From an uncultured Prevotella sp. (GTDB taxonomy: Bacteria > Bacteroidota > Bacteroidia > Bacteroidales > Bacteroidaceae): a stretch of DNA of 13,427 nt. Position numbers and translations under genes: made by a program. Positions 8,349 to 13,427 of this stretch are shown piece after piece; the first letter of the stretch is position 1; each line of letters opens with the position of its first letter. The stretch lies in assembly GCA_900550635.1 (NCBI GenBank), contig URSZ01000062.1, positions 1-13,427 of the forward strand, written 5' to 3'. Under the pieces are notes generated by a model that saw only the letters and a program-made list of their open reading frames with translations, was not told where the DNA came from and ran no database searches.

Positions 8349-9260
8349 ATGAGCAAAAGATACTTCACAGCCGAAGTCAAAATAGCACTTACGGCGATAA
8401 TAGCGTTAGTGCTACTGTTCATAGGTTTTAATTTCCTCAAAGGAATTAATGTATTCAAAACCTCGAACAACTATTACATCGAATTTTCCGACATCCTCGG
8501 ATTAGCAACATCGAGCCCCGTTTACGCCAACGGATACGCGGTAGGAACCGTGCGCGAAATAAAATACAACTACCAGAACCCCGGACACGTAGCTGTAAAC
8601 ATAGAGTTAGACAAGGAAATGCGCGTACCGCAGGGAACAAAAGCCGAAATAGAAGCTGAAATGCTTGGAGGTGTGAAAATATGCCTCGTGCTTCCGCAGG
8701 ATAAAACAGGATACATAAATCCTGGAGATACTATAAAAGGCGAAATGCACAAAGGCGCGTTACAGAAAGTAGAGAAAATGCTTCCGGCAATGGAACAGAT
8801 AATACCAAAAATCGACTCGATACTTTACTCTCTTAACGCCATACTGGCCGACCCCGCACTTACGGCAACGCTGCGCAACACACGCGACATTACCGAGAAC
8901 CTTAAATATACCACGGCACAGATGAACAAACTGCTGGGCAACGATATTCCTCGGCTGACGGAGCGCATGGACCGTATAGGAGAAAACACCGAACAGATAA
9001 CCGAAAACTTGAAAAACCTGGACGTAGCGGCAACCATGAACAAGGTTAACACCACACTTGAAAGCGTGAACACAATGACAAACACGCTTAACGACCGTCT
9101 CACCAGCCGCGACAACTCTCTCGGACTGCTACTGAACGACGCAACACTGTACGACAATATGAACAAAACCATGAACAGTGCCAACGAACTGCTTATAGAC
9201 CTGAAGTCTCACCCCAAACGTTACGTACACTTCTCAATCTTCGGAAGAAAAGACAAGTAG
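8349..9260 (+). CDS. MlaD/MCE-domain protein, lipid-transport substrate-binding subunit
   Basis: A membrane-anchored MCE (MlaD) family protein. Such proteins form periplasmic rings that carry phospholipids between inner and outer membranes with an MlaEF-type ABC transporter. The 303 residues show a single N-terminal membrane helix (about 9-29, VKIALTAIIALVLLFIGF) and an MCE domain at about 38-117, with the typical YIEFSDILGL start, the SPVYANGYAVGTV strand and MLGGVKICL. A long helical C-terminal region follows (about 125-295), rich in Asn, Thr and Glu and suited to a coiled coil or tunnel-forming helices. No ABC partner genes lie next to it in the window, as they would in E. coli mla. It probably shares a transcript with the upstream amidase, which suggests a common envelope role. 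The stop at 9258-9260 is followed by two hairpins. Confidence 0.92.
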   Translation: MSKRYFTAEVKIALTAIIALVLLFIGFNFLKGINVFKTSNNYYIEFSDILGLATSSPVYANGYAVGTVREIKYNYQNPGHVAVNIELDKEMRVPQGTKAEIEAEMLGGVKICLVLPQDKTGYINPGDTIKGEMHKGALQKVEKMLPAMEQIIPKIDSILYSLNAILADPALTATLRNTRDITENLKYTTAQMNKLLGNDIPRLTERMDRIGENTEQITENLKNLDVAATMNKVNTTLESVNTMTNTLNDRLTSRDNSLGLLLNDATLYDNMNKTMNSANELLIDLKSHPKRYVHFSIFGRKDK

Positions 9261-9420
9261 CCGAACATACAGCCATACTTAGGATATTTCAACAACAACG
9301 ACAGGCATATTAAAAGCATACAGGGAAACATGCAAAACGACATCGCTATAATTGCCATTTTACATGTTACTTTTTGAACGCAATTTTAAGTAAGCCCCGA
9401 AATAGGTCGGACATATTTTA

Positions 9421-9470
9421 AAATCCAAGGCACATATTTCGAAATATGTGCCTTGGATTTTTTCTTTTTT
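9421..9470. terminator. Perfect 40-bp palindrome plus T tract, probable bidirectional intrinsic terminator
   Basis: Bases 9421-9440 are followed directly by their exact reverse complement at 9441-9460, centred on TTCGAA, so RNA would form a stem of about 18 bp with a tiny UCGA-type loop. The rightward strand continues with TTTCTTTTTT (9461-9470). The leftward strand continues with TTTTAAAATATG, a weaker U tract. It lies between convergent genes, so it probably stops mlaD transcription and read-through from the bspA side. The flanking GGACATATTTT at 9409-9419 resembles one arm of the palindrome (GGCACATATTT) and may be a decayed third copy. Confidence 0.8.
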
Positions 9471-9499
9471 CCGAGGTAGTTGTAACCCTCTGAAAATGA

Positions 9500-9525
9500 G
9501 ATACTGTTTCACAGTATCCTTTTTG
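9500..9525. terminator. Second hairpin terminator, 8-bp perfect stem
   Basis: GATACTGT at 9500-9507, loop TTC, and ACAGTATC at 9511-9518 form a perfect stem, followed rightward by CTTTTTG. On the opposite strand the stem is followed by TCATTTTC, a poorer T tract. It may be a backup terminator for the rightward genes or a leftward terminator for the bspA-like gene. Confidence 0.55.
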
Positions 9526-9648
9526 TCTGTTTTCCGTGTCCGGTTTCCGCTGCCGCAGATGTCTGCTTTGCAACCCGTGCAGGCGCCCAACCGCTTGCAC
9601 CGGCAAGGCGGCTAACGGGATAGTTGTTCCGCAGAGCCTGCCACAGCA

Positions 9649-11544
9649 CTACTTCGCAATGAACTTGCGGCCCTTGCTTACGTAAACGTTGCCGGGAATG
9701 GTCTTTAGCACACGCTGTCCCGAAAGGTCGTAAACCGGTGCGTCCGCACCATCTTCTCCTGCAACATCATCCACTGTTATATCTTCTATGCCAACAGGAT
9801 CACCACCAAGCTCAACTATTGCTTTAAACGTAGGAACATTAGGGTTTTCCAAATACACGCTCTTCATGCCTTTATCTACACAAAGCACCGTATTCGGGAA
9901 ATTATATTTGGGGTAATCTTCCTCAACTATATCGGGTCTTGCACCAATCATGTATAAGGTATCCAAACTATTTATGACTTCTAAAACACGCGGGGATGAC
10001 AATCTTATTATACTAGCATCATACTCTTCATACGGTACTACATATATAGTTTTAAGGTTCGGGCAATTATGGAAATCAGGTATATATCCACCTCGGTTGT
10101 ATCTATTCATAATCTGTGACACTATAGTAACATGGTTCAGATTATAACAATCATCGAAAGCGTTTGATTCTACTTTTATATCCATAATCCTAGCAGACTT
10201 TATACCACTTCCCTTGAAAGCAGAATCACCGATACTACCCCCATCCCCATCATCATACGGATATGGTTCAGGTTCCACCGCTACATTACAGACAAACTTA
10301 TTACAATTCAAGAAGGCAGAATCTCCCACTTTATGAAATATTAGAAGCGTATCGGCCTTCAGTGACAGGTTTTCGCAACCAGAGAAAGCACCGGCTCCAA
10401 TTTCTTTTACTTCATTCCAATTGTGGAAATACCTTAGATTCTTACATCCGTAAAACATTGCGTTACCCACTAGATCCATTTTGTAATAATCCGTTGCACC
10501 GTTATATCGGAAAGTATCAAGCTTTGTACAATATGCAAATACGGAATCGCCAAAATCTATATGTTTATATGTACGTGTTGTAACATCCGGCAAATCCATG
10601 TGTTCCAAATCACACACCTCAAGGTTTTCACACCCGTAAAATGCTTCTGATTCAAATTGTACGTGATAATCGGAAGCAAGCGCAGTTTTGAAGCGCTTCA
10701 AAGTTTTGTTGTTCTTAAAAGCTCCTTTATTTATACCGCGATACGGATTCGACCAATCGGCACATTCAAACGATTCAAAATTGCCTCCCCACTGAAATGG
10801 ATTCAAATTATTTAGATAATCTCCCTCGCTATCCAAGCCACAGCCTTGCCTACGAGTTGTAAAATGCCGCACAGGTTGACCGTCACAAACTACGACAGCC
10901 GGTATTAACGCAGGAGAAATACGTTGCGACGTAAAATTTGTAGTTCCATTATCCGGACGCTCTACGTTGTTGAACATACATTCATAATCTCCTTCCACAT
11001 ATAGTGTGTCAACATACAATACCTTTCCCGACGAGTTATAAATGCCGCGTATCATGTTGGGAATAGTAATGCTGTTCAAACGTTCAGTCTCAGCAGTAAC
11101 AAAAGCCAAATCCACGAAGAACAAGTTTATCTCCGGAATGGAAGGCAGAGACAAATTATCCGATATTTCTTTTGACTTCATGTCTGTCAAAGTATTAGCA
11201 ATACATACCCCTGAGGCATACCCGTCATAAAAACGATTGTAAGGATATTTGCCGTTAAAATCGCCGAAAAATTGATTGCTACAGTATTCGCATGTTCTCA
11301 AAAAGACATAATTGTCATTTTCCCATTTCTTTTCATAATCATCGTATGTGTAATCCTCAAATACATCAGTAAAGAAATACATCATGTACGTAACATAAAA
11401 ATTATCATATCCCAAACTATCCCAATCATGAGGTGGCAGCAAATACGACGGATCTACTTCAACTAATGCAGAAGCACCTGTTGTATGCGAACGAAGTGGA
11501 ATAACACTTACCATTGCAAGAAGAAAAATAAATATCTGTTTCAT
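9649..11544 (-). CDS. BspA-like secreted leucine-rich-repeat (LRR_5) surface protein with C-terminal sorting-type tail
   Basis: A predicted extracellular or surface protein of 631 residues. An N-terminal signal peptide covers about residues 1-20 (MKQIFIFLLAMVSVIPLRS). Residues about 25-260 form a Tyr/Asp/Asn-rich region without recognisable family. Residues about 265-500 contain repeated LRR_5 (BspA/Treponema type) units such as AFYGCENLEVCDL, VFAYCTKLDTFRY, AMFYGCKNLRYF, AFSGCENLSL and AFDDCYNLNHVTI. The last 28 residues (604-631, VYDLSGQRV then GNVYVSKGRKFIAK) match the short C-terminal tail common on secreted Bacteroidales proteins, resembling type IX secretion-type sorting tails. BspA-family proteins are linked to adhesion and matrix binding. 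The ligand here is unknown. It lies 27 bp after the stop of a small unknown gene on the same strand. The family call is firm and the secretion route is inferred. Confidence 0.88.
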   Translation of the reverse strand: MKQIFIFLLAMVSVIPLRSHTTGASALVEVDPSYLLPPHDWDSLGYDNFYVTYMMYFFTDVFEDYTYDDYEKKWENDNYVFLRTCEYCSNQFFGDFNGKYPYNRFYDGYASGVCIANTLTDMKSKEISDNLSLPSIPEINLFFVDLAFVTAETERLNSITIPNMIRGIYNSSGKVLYVDTLYVEGDYECMFNNVERPDNGTTNFTSQRISPALIPAVVVCDGQPVRHFTTRRQGCGLDSEGDYLNNLNPFQWGGNFESFECADWSNPYRGINKGAFKNNKTLKRFKTALASDYHVQFESEAFYGCENLEVCDLEHMDLPDVTTRTYKHIDFGDSVFAYCTKLDTFRYNGATDYYKMDLVGNAMFYGCKNLRYFHNWNEVKEIGAGAFSGCENLSLKADTLLIFHKVGDSAFLNCNKFVCNVAVEPEPYPYDDGDGGSIGDSAFKGSGIKSARIMDIKVESNAFDDCYNLNHVTIVSQIMNRYNRGGYIPDFHNCPNLKTIYVVPYEEYDASIIRLSSPRVLEVINSLDTLYMIGARPDIVEEDYPKYNFPNTVLCVDKGMKSVYLENPNVPTFKAIVELGGDPVGIEDITVDDVAGEDGADAPVYDLSGQRVLKTIPGNVYVSKGRKFIAK

Positions 11545-11571
11545 GGTCTTTCTATTTATTTAAATAATTCG

Positions 11572-11916
11572 TCAATATTTCTCTAAAATCACATCAACAT
11601 AAGGGCTATATCCTTCTCTGTCAATACTTACTTCTTTAACATTAAGTCCACAGAATTTCATTGATGATTTGATACTTCTTAAATGTCCTTCCAATTCAGC
11701 TCCATATATTGCAACAGAGCCAATATTACCATTCAAATCAGGACAAAACATAAACTTGTTTCGTAAGTTCCCATTTAGAGAAATATCAAGATTAACAATT
11801 CCATTTCTAAAGTCATTGACTGTTTCAATTTGATACTTACTAAATGTAGGATGCGATGAGAAATTGTTGTAGATGGTATTTATCATCTGCAAACTTCTTT
11901 CGTTAAGATGATTCAT
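11572..11916 (-). CDS. Uncharacterised 114-residue protein upstream of the bspA-like gene
   Basis: I do not recognise the family. The protein begins MNHLNERSLQMINTIYNNF and has no signal peptide or membrane segment, so it is probably cytoplasmic. An in-frame TAA lies five codons upstream of the ATG at 11916, so the start is bounded and the ORF is not simply an open remnant of a longer frame. The sequence suggests a small alpha/beta fold: an N-terminal helix, strands NGIVNLDISLNG and KFMFCPDLNGNIGSVAIYG, a helix ELEGHLRSIKSSMKFCG, then strand VKEVSID and the C-terminal DVILEKY. Codon use is more AT-rich than in the genes at the left of the window. The bspA-like gene starts 27 bp beyond its stop, so they may be co-transcribed. 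The insertion element lies just upstream and may have replaced its original promoter region. Confidence 0.6.
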   Translation of the reverse strand: MNHLNERSLQMINTIYNNFSSHPTFSKYQIETVNDFRNGIVNLDISLNGNLRNKFMFCPDLNGNIGSVAIYGAELEGHLRSIKSSMKFCGLNVKEVSIDREGYSPYVDVILEKY

Positions 11917-11972
11917 AAGAAAATAGATTTAGCACCCCAGATTCCCAGAAAGGCAAGTTTATAAAATAAAGA

Positions 11973-12051
11973 AAGCGTGGGAACTGCTTAGTTTATCTGT
12001 CTTAAGGTATCGCCAAACACCCAACTGAAAATAAACAACCAACCCACGCTT
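11973..12051. repeat. Inverted repeat AAGCGTGGG / CCCACGCTT at the left end of the insertion element
   Basis: AAGCGTGGG at 11973-11981 is the exact reverse complement of CCCACGCTT at 12043-12051. Nested inside are GTTTAT (11991-11996) and ATAAAC (12031-12036). On the minus strand the structure is followed by TTCTTTATTTTAT, so it might act as a weak leftward terminator or a protein-binding cruciform. The right arm overlaps the 13-bp outer inverted repeat of the element. Confidence 0.5.
12035..12047 (+). repeat. Outer inverted repeat, left copy
   Basis: ACAACCAACCCAC, the exact reverse complement of 13347-13359. It lies 14 bp outside the inner left repeat. Confidence 0.75.
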
Positions 12052-12061
12052 AACCTGTAAA

Positions 12062-12081
12062 ATATCAATAGATACGCTACA
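12062..12081 (+). repeat. Inner inverted repeat, left copy
   Basis: ATATCAATAGATACGCTACA. Its reverse complement matches 13241-13260 at 18 of 20 positions. Probably a transposase-binding site 44 bp before the transposase start. Confidence 0.72.
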
Positions 12082-12113
12082 CTTTTTCTTTTCATAGGCA
12101 AATCCAAAATCTG

Positions 12114-12121
12114 TATCTTCG
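12114..12121 (+). promoter_or_regulatory. Possible -7 box of the transposase promoter
   Basis: TATCTTCG at 12114-12121 differs from TAnnTTTG by one base. It ends only 4 bp before the ATG at 12126, so the transcript would begin at about the start codon. That means either a leaderless mRNA or an actual start at Met10 (codon at 12153). No convincing -33 element is seen. Confidence 0.35.
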
Positions 12122-12125
12122 TAGC

Positions 12126-13115
12126 ATGAAAGAAGATATACGAAAAATACGGATGCGCCAAAAATGGCTTGAGCTATACGCCGAAACGGGTTCTGTGACA
12201 AAAAGTGCCCTTCGGTGCGGGATTGCCCGTTCCACGTTATACCGTTGGATAAATCGCGGGAAAGAAGAAGGCAAGTCGGAATTGTCCGACAAGTCTAAAC
12301 GTCCATCAAGACTTGCCAATATGAAGATAACACCTGAAATTGAAACCATTATCCTTAATCTGCGTGAGACGAGAAGATGGGGAGCGCAACGGATTGCCAA
12401 CTATCTGCTTAGGAAGAGAATAAAGCTCTCAGCCATGACGGTGTGGCGTGTGTTGAAAAAGCATCAGGTCAGAGCTGTTGTGAAACGGCGTAAAAAGTCA
12501 GACTATATCCGATATAGTAAAGAAATTCCCGGGGAAAGGGTTCAGCTGGATGTAATGAAAGTACGAAACGGAGCATACCAGTTCACGGCCATAGATGATT
12601 GTACCCGTTTGAGAACCATTCGTGTATATCCCAATAAAAAAGCGGAAAGTACAATTCATTTTTTAGGAGAGATACTGAACACTTTTCCTTTTCCCGTTCA
12701 GCGGATACAAACTGATTGGGGAACAGAATTTTTCAATTATGACTTCCAATATGAACTGCATGACCATTTTATCAAATTCAGACCAATCAAACCAAGGACT
12801 CCGCATTTGAATGGCAAAGTTGAAAGGTCTCAGCAGACCGATAAGACAGAGTTTTGGAATCTTATAGATTTGTCGGACAAGACACTTGATTTGAATGTGA
12901 TGGCTATGGAATGGCAGGAGTTCTACAATAAGAAACGACCACATTCCTCACTGAACGGCAAGACTCCGATGCAAAAACTCAAGTCTGTCAAGCACCTTGT
13001 TCCGATCCAGCCCGATGTGAGTGAAAAATTCTGGGAGTCAAACGAAGAAATTCTTCCACGTAATTACAAGTATCTTAAATTCATAAAACATCGAAATAAG
13101 AAAACTGTTATTTGA
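12126..13115 (+). CDS. IS481-like family transposase (HTH plus DDE integrase core)
   Basis: A DDE recombinase that cuts and joins the ends of its own element. The 329-residue protein is complete. A helix-turn-helix spans about residues 14-45 (AETGSVTKSALRCGIARSTLYRW). A second helical DNA-binding region spans about 68-115 and includes RRWGAQRIANYLL. The integrase (rve) core follows, with catalytic Asp142 (VQLDVM), Asp197 (IQTDWGTEF) and Glu233 (NGKVERS). The last two are separated by 35 residues, the DD(35)E spacing of the IS3/IS481 group. The ending FYNKKRPHSSLNGKTPMQKL is also typical. There is a single ORF with no frameshift, which fits IS481 better than the two-ORF IS3 elements. No frameshift or stop breaks it, so it may be active. 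It runs opposite to the neighbouring bspA-like pair. Confidence 0.92.
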   Translation: MKEDIRKIRMRQKWLELYAETGSVTKSALRCGIARSTLYRWINRGKEEGKSELSDKSKRPSRLANMKITPEIETIILNLRETRRWGAQRIANYLLRKRIKLSAMTVWRVLKKHQVRAVVKRRKKSDYIRYSKEIPGERVQLDVMKVRNGAYQFTAIDDCTRLRTIRVYPNKKAESTIHFLGEILNTFPFPVQRIQTDWGTEFFNYDFQYELHDHFIKFRPIKPRTPHLNGKVERSQQTDKTEFWNLIDLSDKTLDLNVMAMEWQEFYNKKRPHSSLNGKTPMQKLKSVKHLVPIQPDVSEKFWESNEEILPRNYKYLKFIKHRNKKTVI

Positions 13116-13149
13116 TAAATCATGGAGAATCAAAATATATCGCAGATTA

Positions 13150-13226
13150 TTTTACGCTTTTAAACTCATCGGTCGGGGAACGGCCTGTGCCAAAGGGCGG
13201 GACCACCCGTCCCAACAAGCGTAAAA
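13150..13226 (+). ncRNA. Candidate structured RNA element (three-way junction) downstream of the transposase
   Basis: An outer 10-bp perfect stem pairs TTTTACGCTT (13150-13159) with AAGCGTAAAA (13217-13226). Inside it lie two hairpins. The first is GGTCG-GGGAA-CGGCC, 5 bp with one U-G wobble when read on the plus strand. The second is GGGCGGG-ACCA-CCCGTCC, 7 bp with one G-U wobble. The core is GC-rich in an AT-rich setting. The wobble pairs favour a plus-strand RNA, that is, the transposase mRNA 3' region. The minus strand folds with one C-A mismatch and one bulged A. I recognise no named RNA family, and there is no U tract to make it a terminator. Confidence 0.42.
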
Positions 13227-13240
13227 ATCCAGTAAGCTAA

Positions 13241-13260
13241 TGTAGCGAATCTATTGTTAT
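13241..13260 (+). repeat. Inner inverted repeat, right copy
   Basis: TGTAGCGAATCTATTGTTAT matches the reverse complement of 12062-12081 at 18 of 20 positions. It lies 86 bp inside the outer right repeat, against 14 bp on the left. Confidence 0.72.
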
Positions 13261-13283
13261 AGCACAACTAATATGTCTGTCAT
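13257..13283 (-). CDS. Possible 8-residue leader-like mini-ORF (MTDILVVL)
   Basis: On the minus strand an ATG at 13283-13281 opens MTDILVVL followed by TAA. Upstream is AAGGAG, about 11 nt before the ATG, which is unusually good for this phylum. Upstream of that is a consensus promoter with a start near 13304. The Ile/Leu/Val-rich content resembles attenuation leader peptides, but no biosynthetic gene follows. The structured segment 13150-13226 and then the antisense of the transposase lie downstream. The ORF is short enough to be chance. Confidence 0.25.
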   Translation of the reverse strand: MTDILVVL

Positions 13284-13310
13284 GGTTGGATTTCTCCTTA
13301 CATAACATCA

Positions 13311-13340
13311 CAAATATAGTTAATTTTCGGCATCTACAAA
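13311..13340 (-). promoter_or_regulatory. Consensus Bacteroidota promoter reading left into the insertion element
   Basis: On the minus strand TTTG (13340-13337) is followed after 18 bp by TATATTTG (13318-13311). Both elements match the -33/-7 consensus exactly, making this the best promoter in the window. The transcript would start near 13304 and run through the mini-ORF, the foldable segment and the antisense strand of the transposase. It lies wholly within the extra sequence found only at the right end of the element. Confidence 0.65.
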
Positions 13341-13346
13341 CGTTCT

Positions 13347-13359
13347 GTGGGTTGGTTGT
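13347..13359 (+). repeat. Outer inverted repeat, right copy
   Basis: GTGGGTTGGTTGT, the exact reverse complement of 12035-12047. TAAGACA follows (from 13359), mirrored by TGTCTTA at 11998-12004 on the left. Confidence 0.75.
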
Positions 13360-13427
13360 AAGACAAAAATAAGCAAGTTTAATCAATGAACCATCTATAC
13401 TCTGAATCTCCTTGTACGGCTCTGCTT

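Larger units (their letters stand above)
9261..9648. other. Gene-free convergent region between the mlaD-like and bspA-like genes
   Basis: These 388 bp hold no credible gene. The left part (to about 9420) is AT-rich with no clear signal. The middle has the two hairpins listed separately. From about 9526 to 9648 the sequence is more GC-rich than its surroundings. Open frames there lack family resemblance and are partly produced by the palindrome, so I treat them as chance. Confidence 0.6.
12035..13359 (+). mobile_element. IS481-like insertion element, extent from its inverted repeats
   Basis: The element contains one complete IS481-like DDE transposase gene and is bounded by inverted repeats in matching order. 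The outer pair is ACAACCAACCCAC at 12035-12047 and its perfect complement GTGGGTTGGTTGT at 13347-13359. The inner pair is 12062-12081 with 13241-13260 (18 of 20). The exact tips are unclear. TGTCTTA at 11998 and TAAGACA ending at 13365 would fit the TGT...ACA ends of IS481-type elements and give 1368 bp, but no target-site duplication is seen there. The right end has an extra ~72 bp between the two repeats compared with the left. Confidence 0.7.
13116..13427. other. Non-coding right end of the insertion element and flank
   Basis: These 312 bases have no credible gene on either strand. They hold a foldable GC-rich segment, the two right inverted repeats, a leftward promoter and a mini-ORF, each listed separately. 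Past about 13366 I see only AT-rich flank and, on the minus strand, two short frames entering from the right edge that cannot be judged. Confidence 0.6.

Noticed and set aside
9360..9606. Minus-strand open frames of 62-76 codons between the convergent genes
   Set aside because: They run through both hairpins, and their repeated Tyr-Phe-rich stretches come from the palindrome.
12057..13155. GTAAAATA (12057-12064) with TATTTTAC (13148-13155) as element ends
   Set aside because: Only 8 AT-rich bases match and the similarity does not extend. The longer repeats further out are better.
13150..13226. The foldable segment as an intrinsic terminator of the transposase
   Set aside because: On neither strand does the outer stem end in a U tract suited to intrinsic termination.
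11953..13381. GCAAGTTTA direct repeat at 11953-11961 and 13373-13381 as a target-site duplication
   Set aside because: A 9-bp AT-rich match over this search space is expected by chance fairly often, and the implied ends show no good inverted repeat.
13237..13425. Minus-strand open frame of about 62 codons entering from the right edge
   Set aside because: It has no visible start, runs through the promoter and both right inverted repeats, and shows no family resemblance.
13382..13427. Second minus-strand frame entering from the edge and ending RWFID-stop
   Set aside because: Only about 14 residues are visible. It could be the end of a real gene but cannot be supported here.
1..13427. CRISPR arrays, tRNA or rRNA genes
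   Set aside because: No regularly spaced direct repeats and no tRNA or rRNA signatures were seen on reading both strands.

Overview
The window reads as chromosomal DNA from a member of the Bacteroidales (Bacteroidota). Four things support this. The -7 boxes have the Bacteroidota form TAnnTTTG, and the identical octamer TACTTTTG occurs in front of three genes. Shine-Dalgarno sequences are mostly absent. Tgt is of a zinc-ligand-poor type, and the right half carries a BspA-like leucine-rich-repeat surface protein. Genus cannot be fixed from the sequence alone.

Positions 1-5728 hold a leftward cluster read in the order lon, tgt, lptF/lptG-family permease, DEAD-box RNA helicase (cut by the window edge). 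The gaps are 20 bp, a 4-bp ATGA overlap and 25 bp, so this looks like one operon driven from a promoter near 5788-5795. It joins protein quality control, queuosine tRNA modification, lipopolysaccharide export and RNA remodelling. A divergent promoter at 5838-5845 serves a rightward gene for a TrmN6-like tRNA adenine-N6 methyltransferase.

Positions 6738-9260 hold a rightward envelope pair: a secreted Amidase_3 peptidoglycan amidase with a low-complexity linker and a SPOR-like C-terminus, then a membrane-anchored MlaD/MCE-domain lipid-transport protein. No promoter is visible between them, so they are probably co-transcribed. A perfect 40-bp palindrome followed by a T tract (9421-9470) and a second hairpin (9500-9525) separate this pair from the convergent genes to the right.

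Positions 9649-11916 hold two leftward genes 27 bp apart: an unrecognised 114-residue protein and a 631-residue secreted BspA-like LRR protein with a C-terminal sorting-type tail.

From about 11970 to the right edge lies an insertion element with a complete IS481-like DDE transposase (12126-13115). It is bracketed by nested inverted repeats: a 13-bp perfect pair and a 20-bp pair with 18 matches. The right end is unusual. Between the transposase stop and the edge there is a GC-rich segment that can fold as a three-way junction (13150-13226), and a leftward consensus Bacteroidota promoter (13311-13340) followed by a purine-rich ribosome-binding-site-like stretch and an 8-codon Ile/Leu/Val-rich mini-ORF. 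This non-coding module inside the mobile element is the least explained part of the window.
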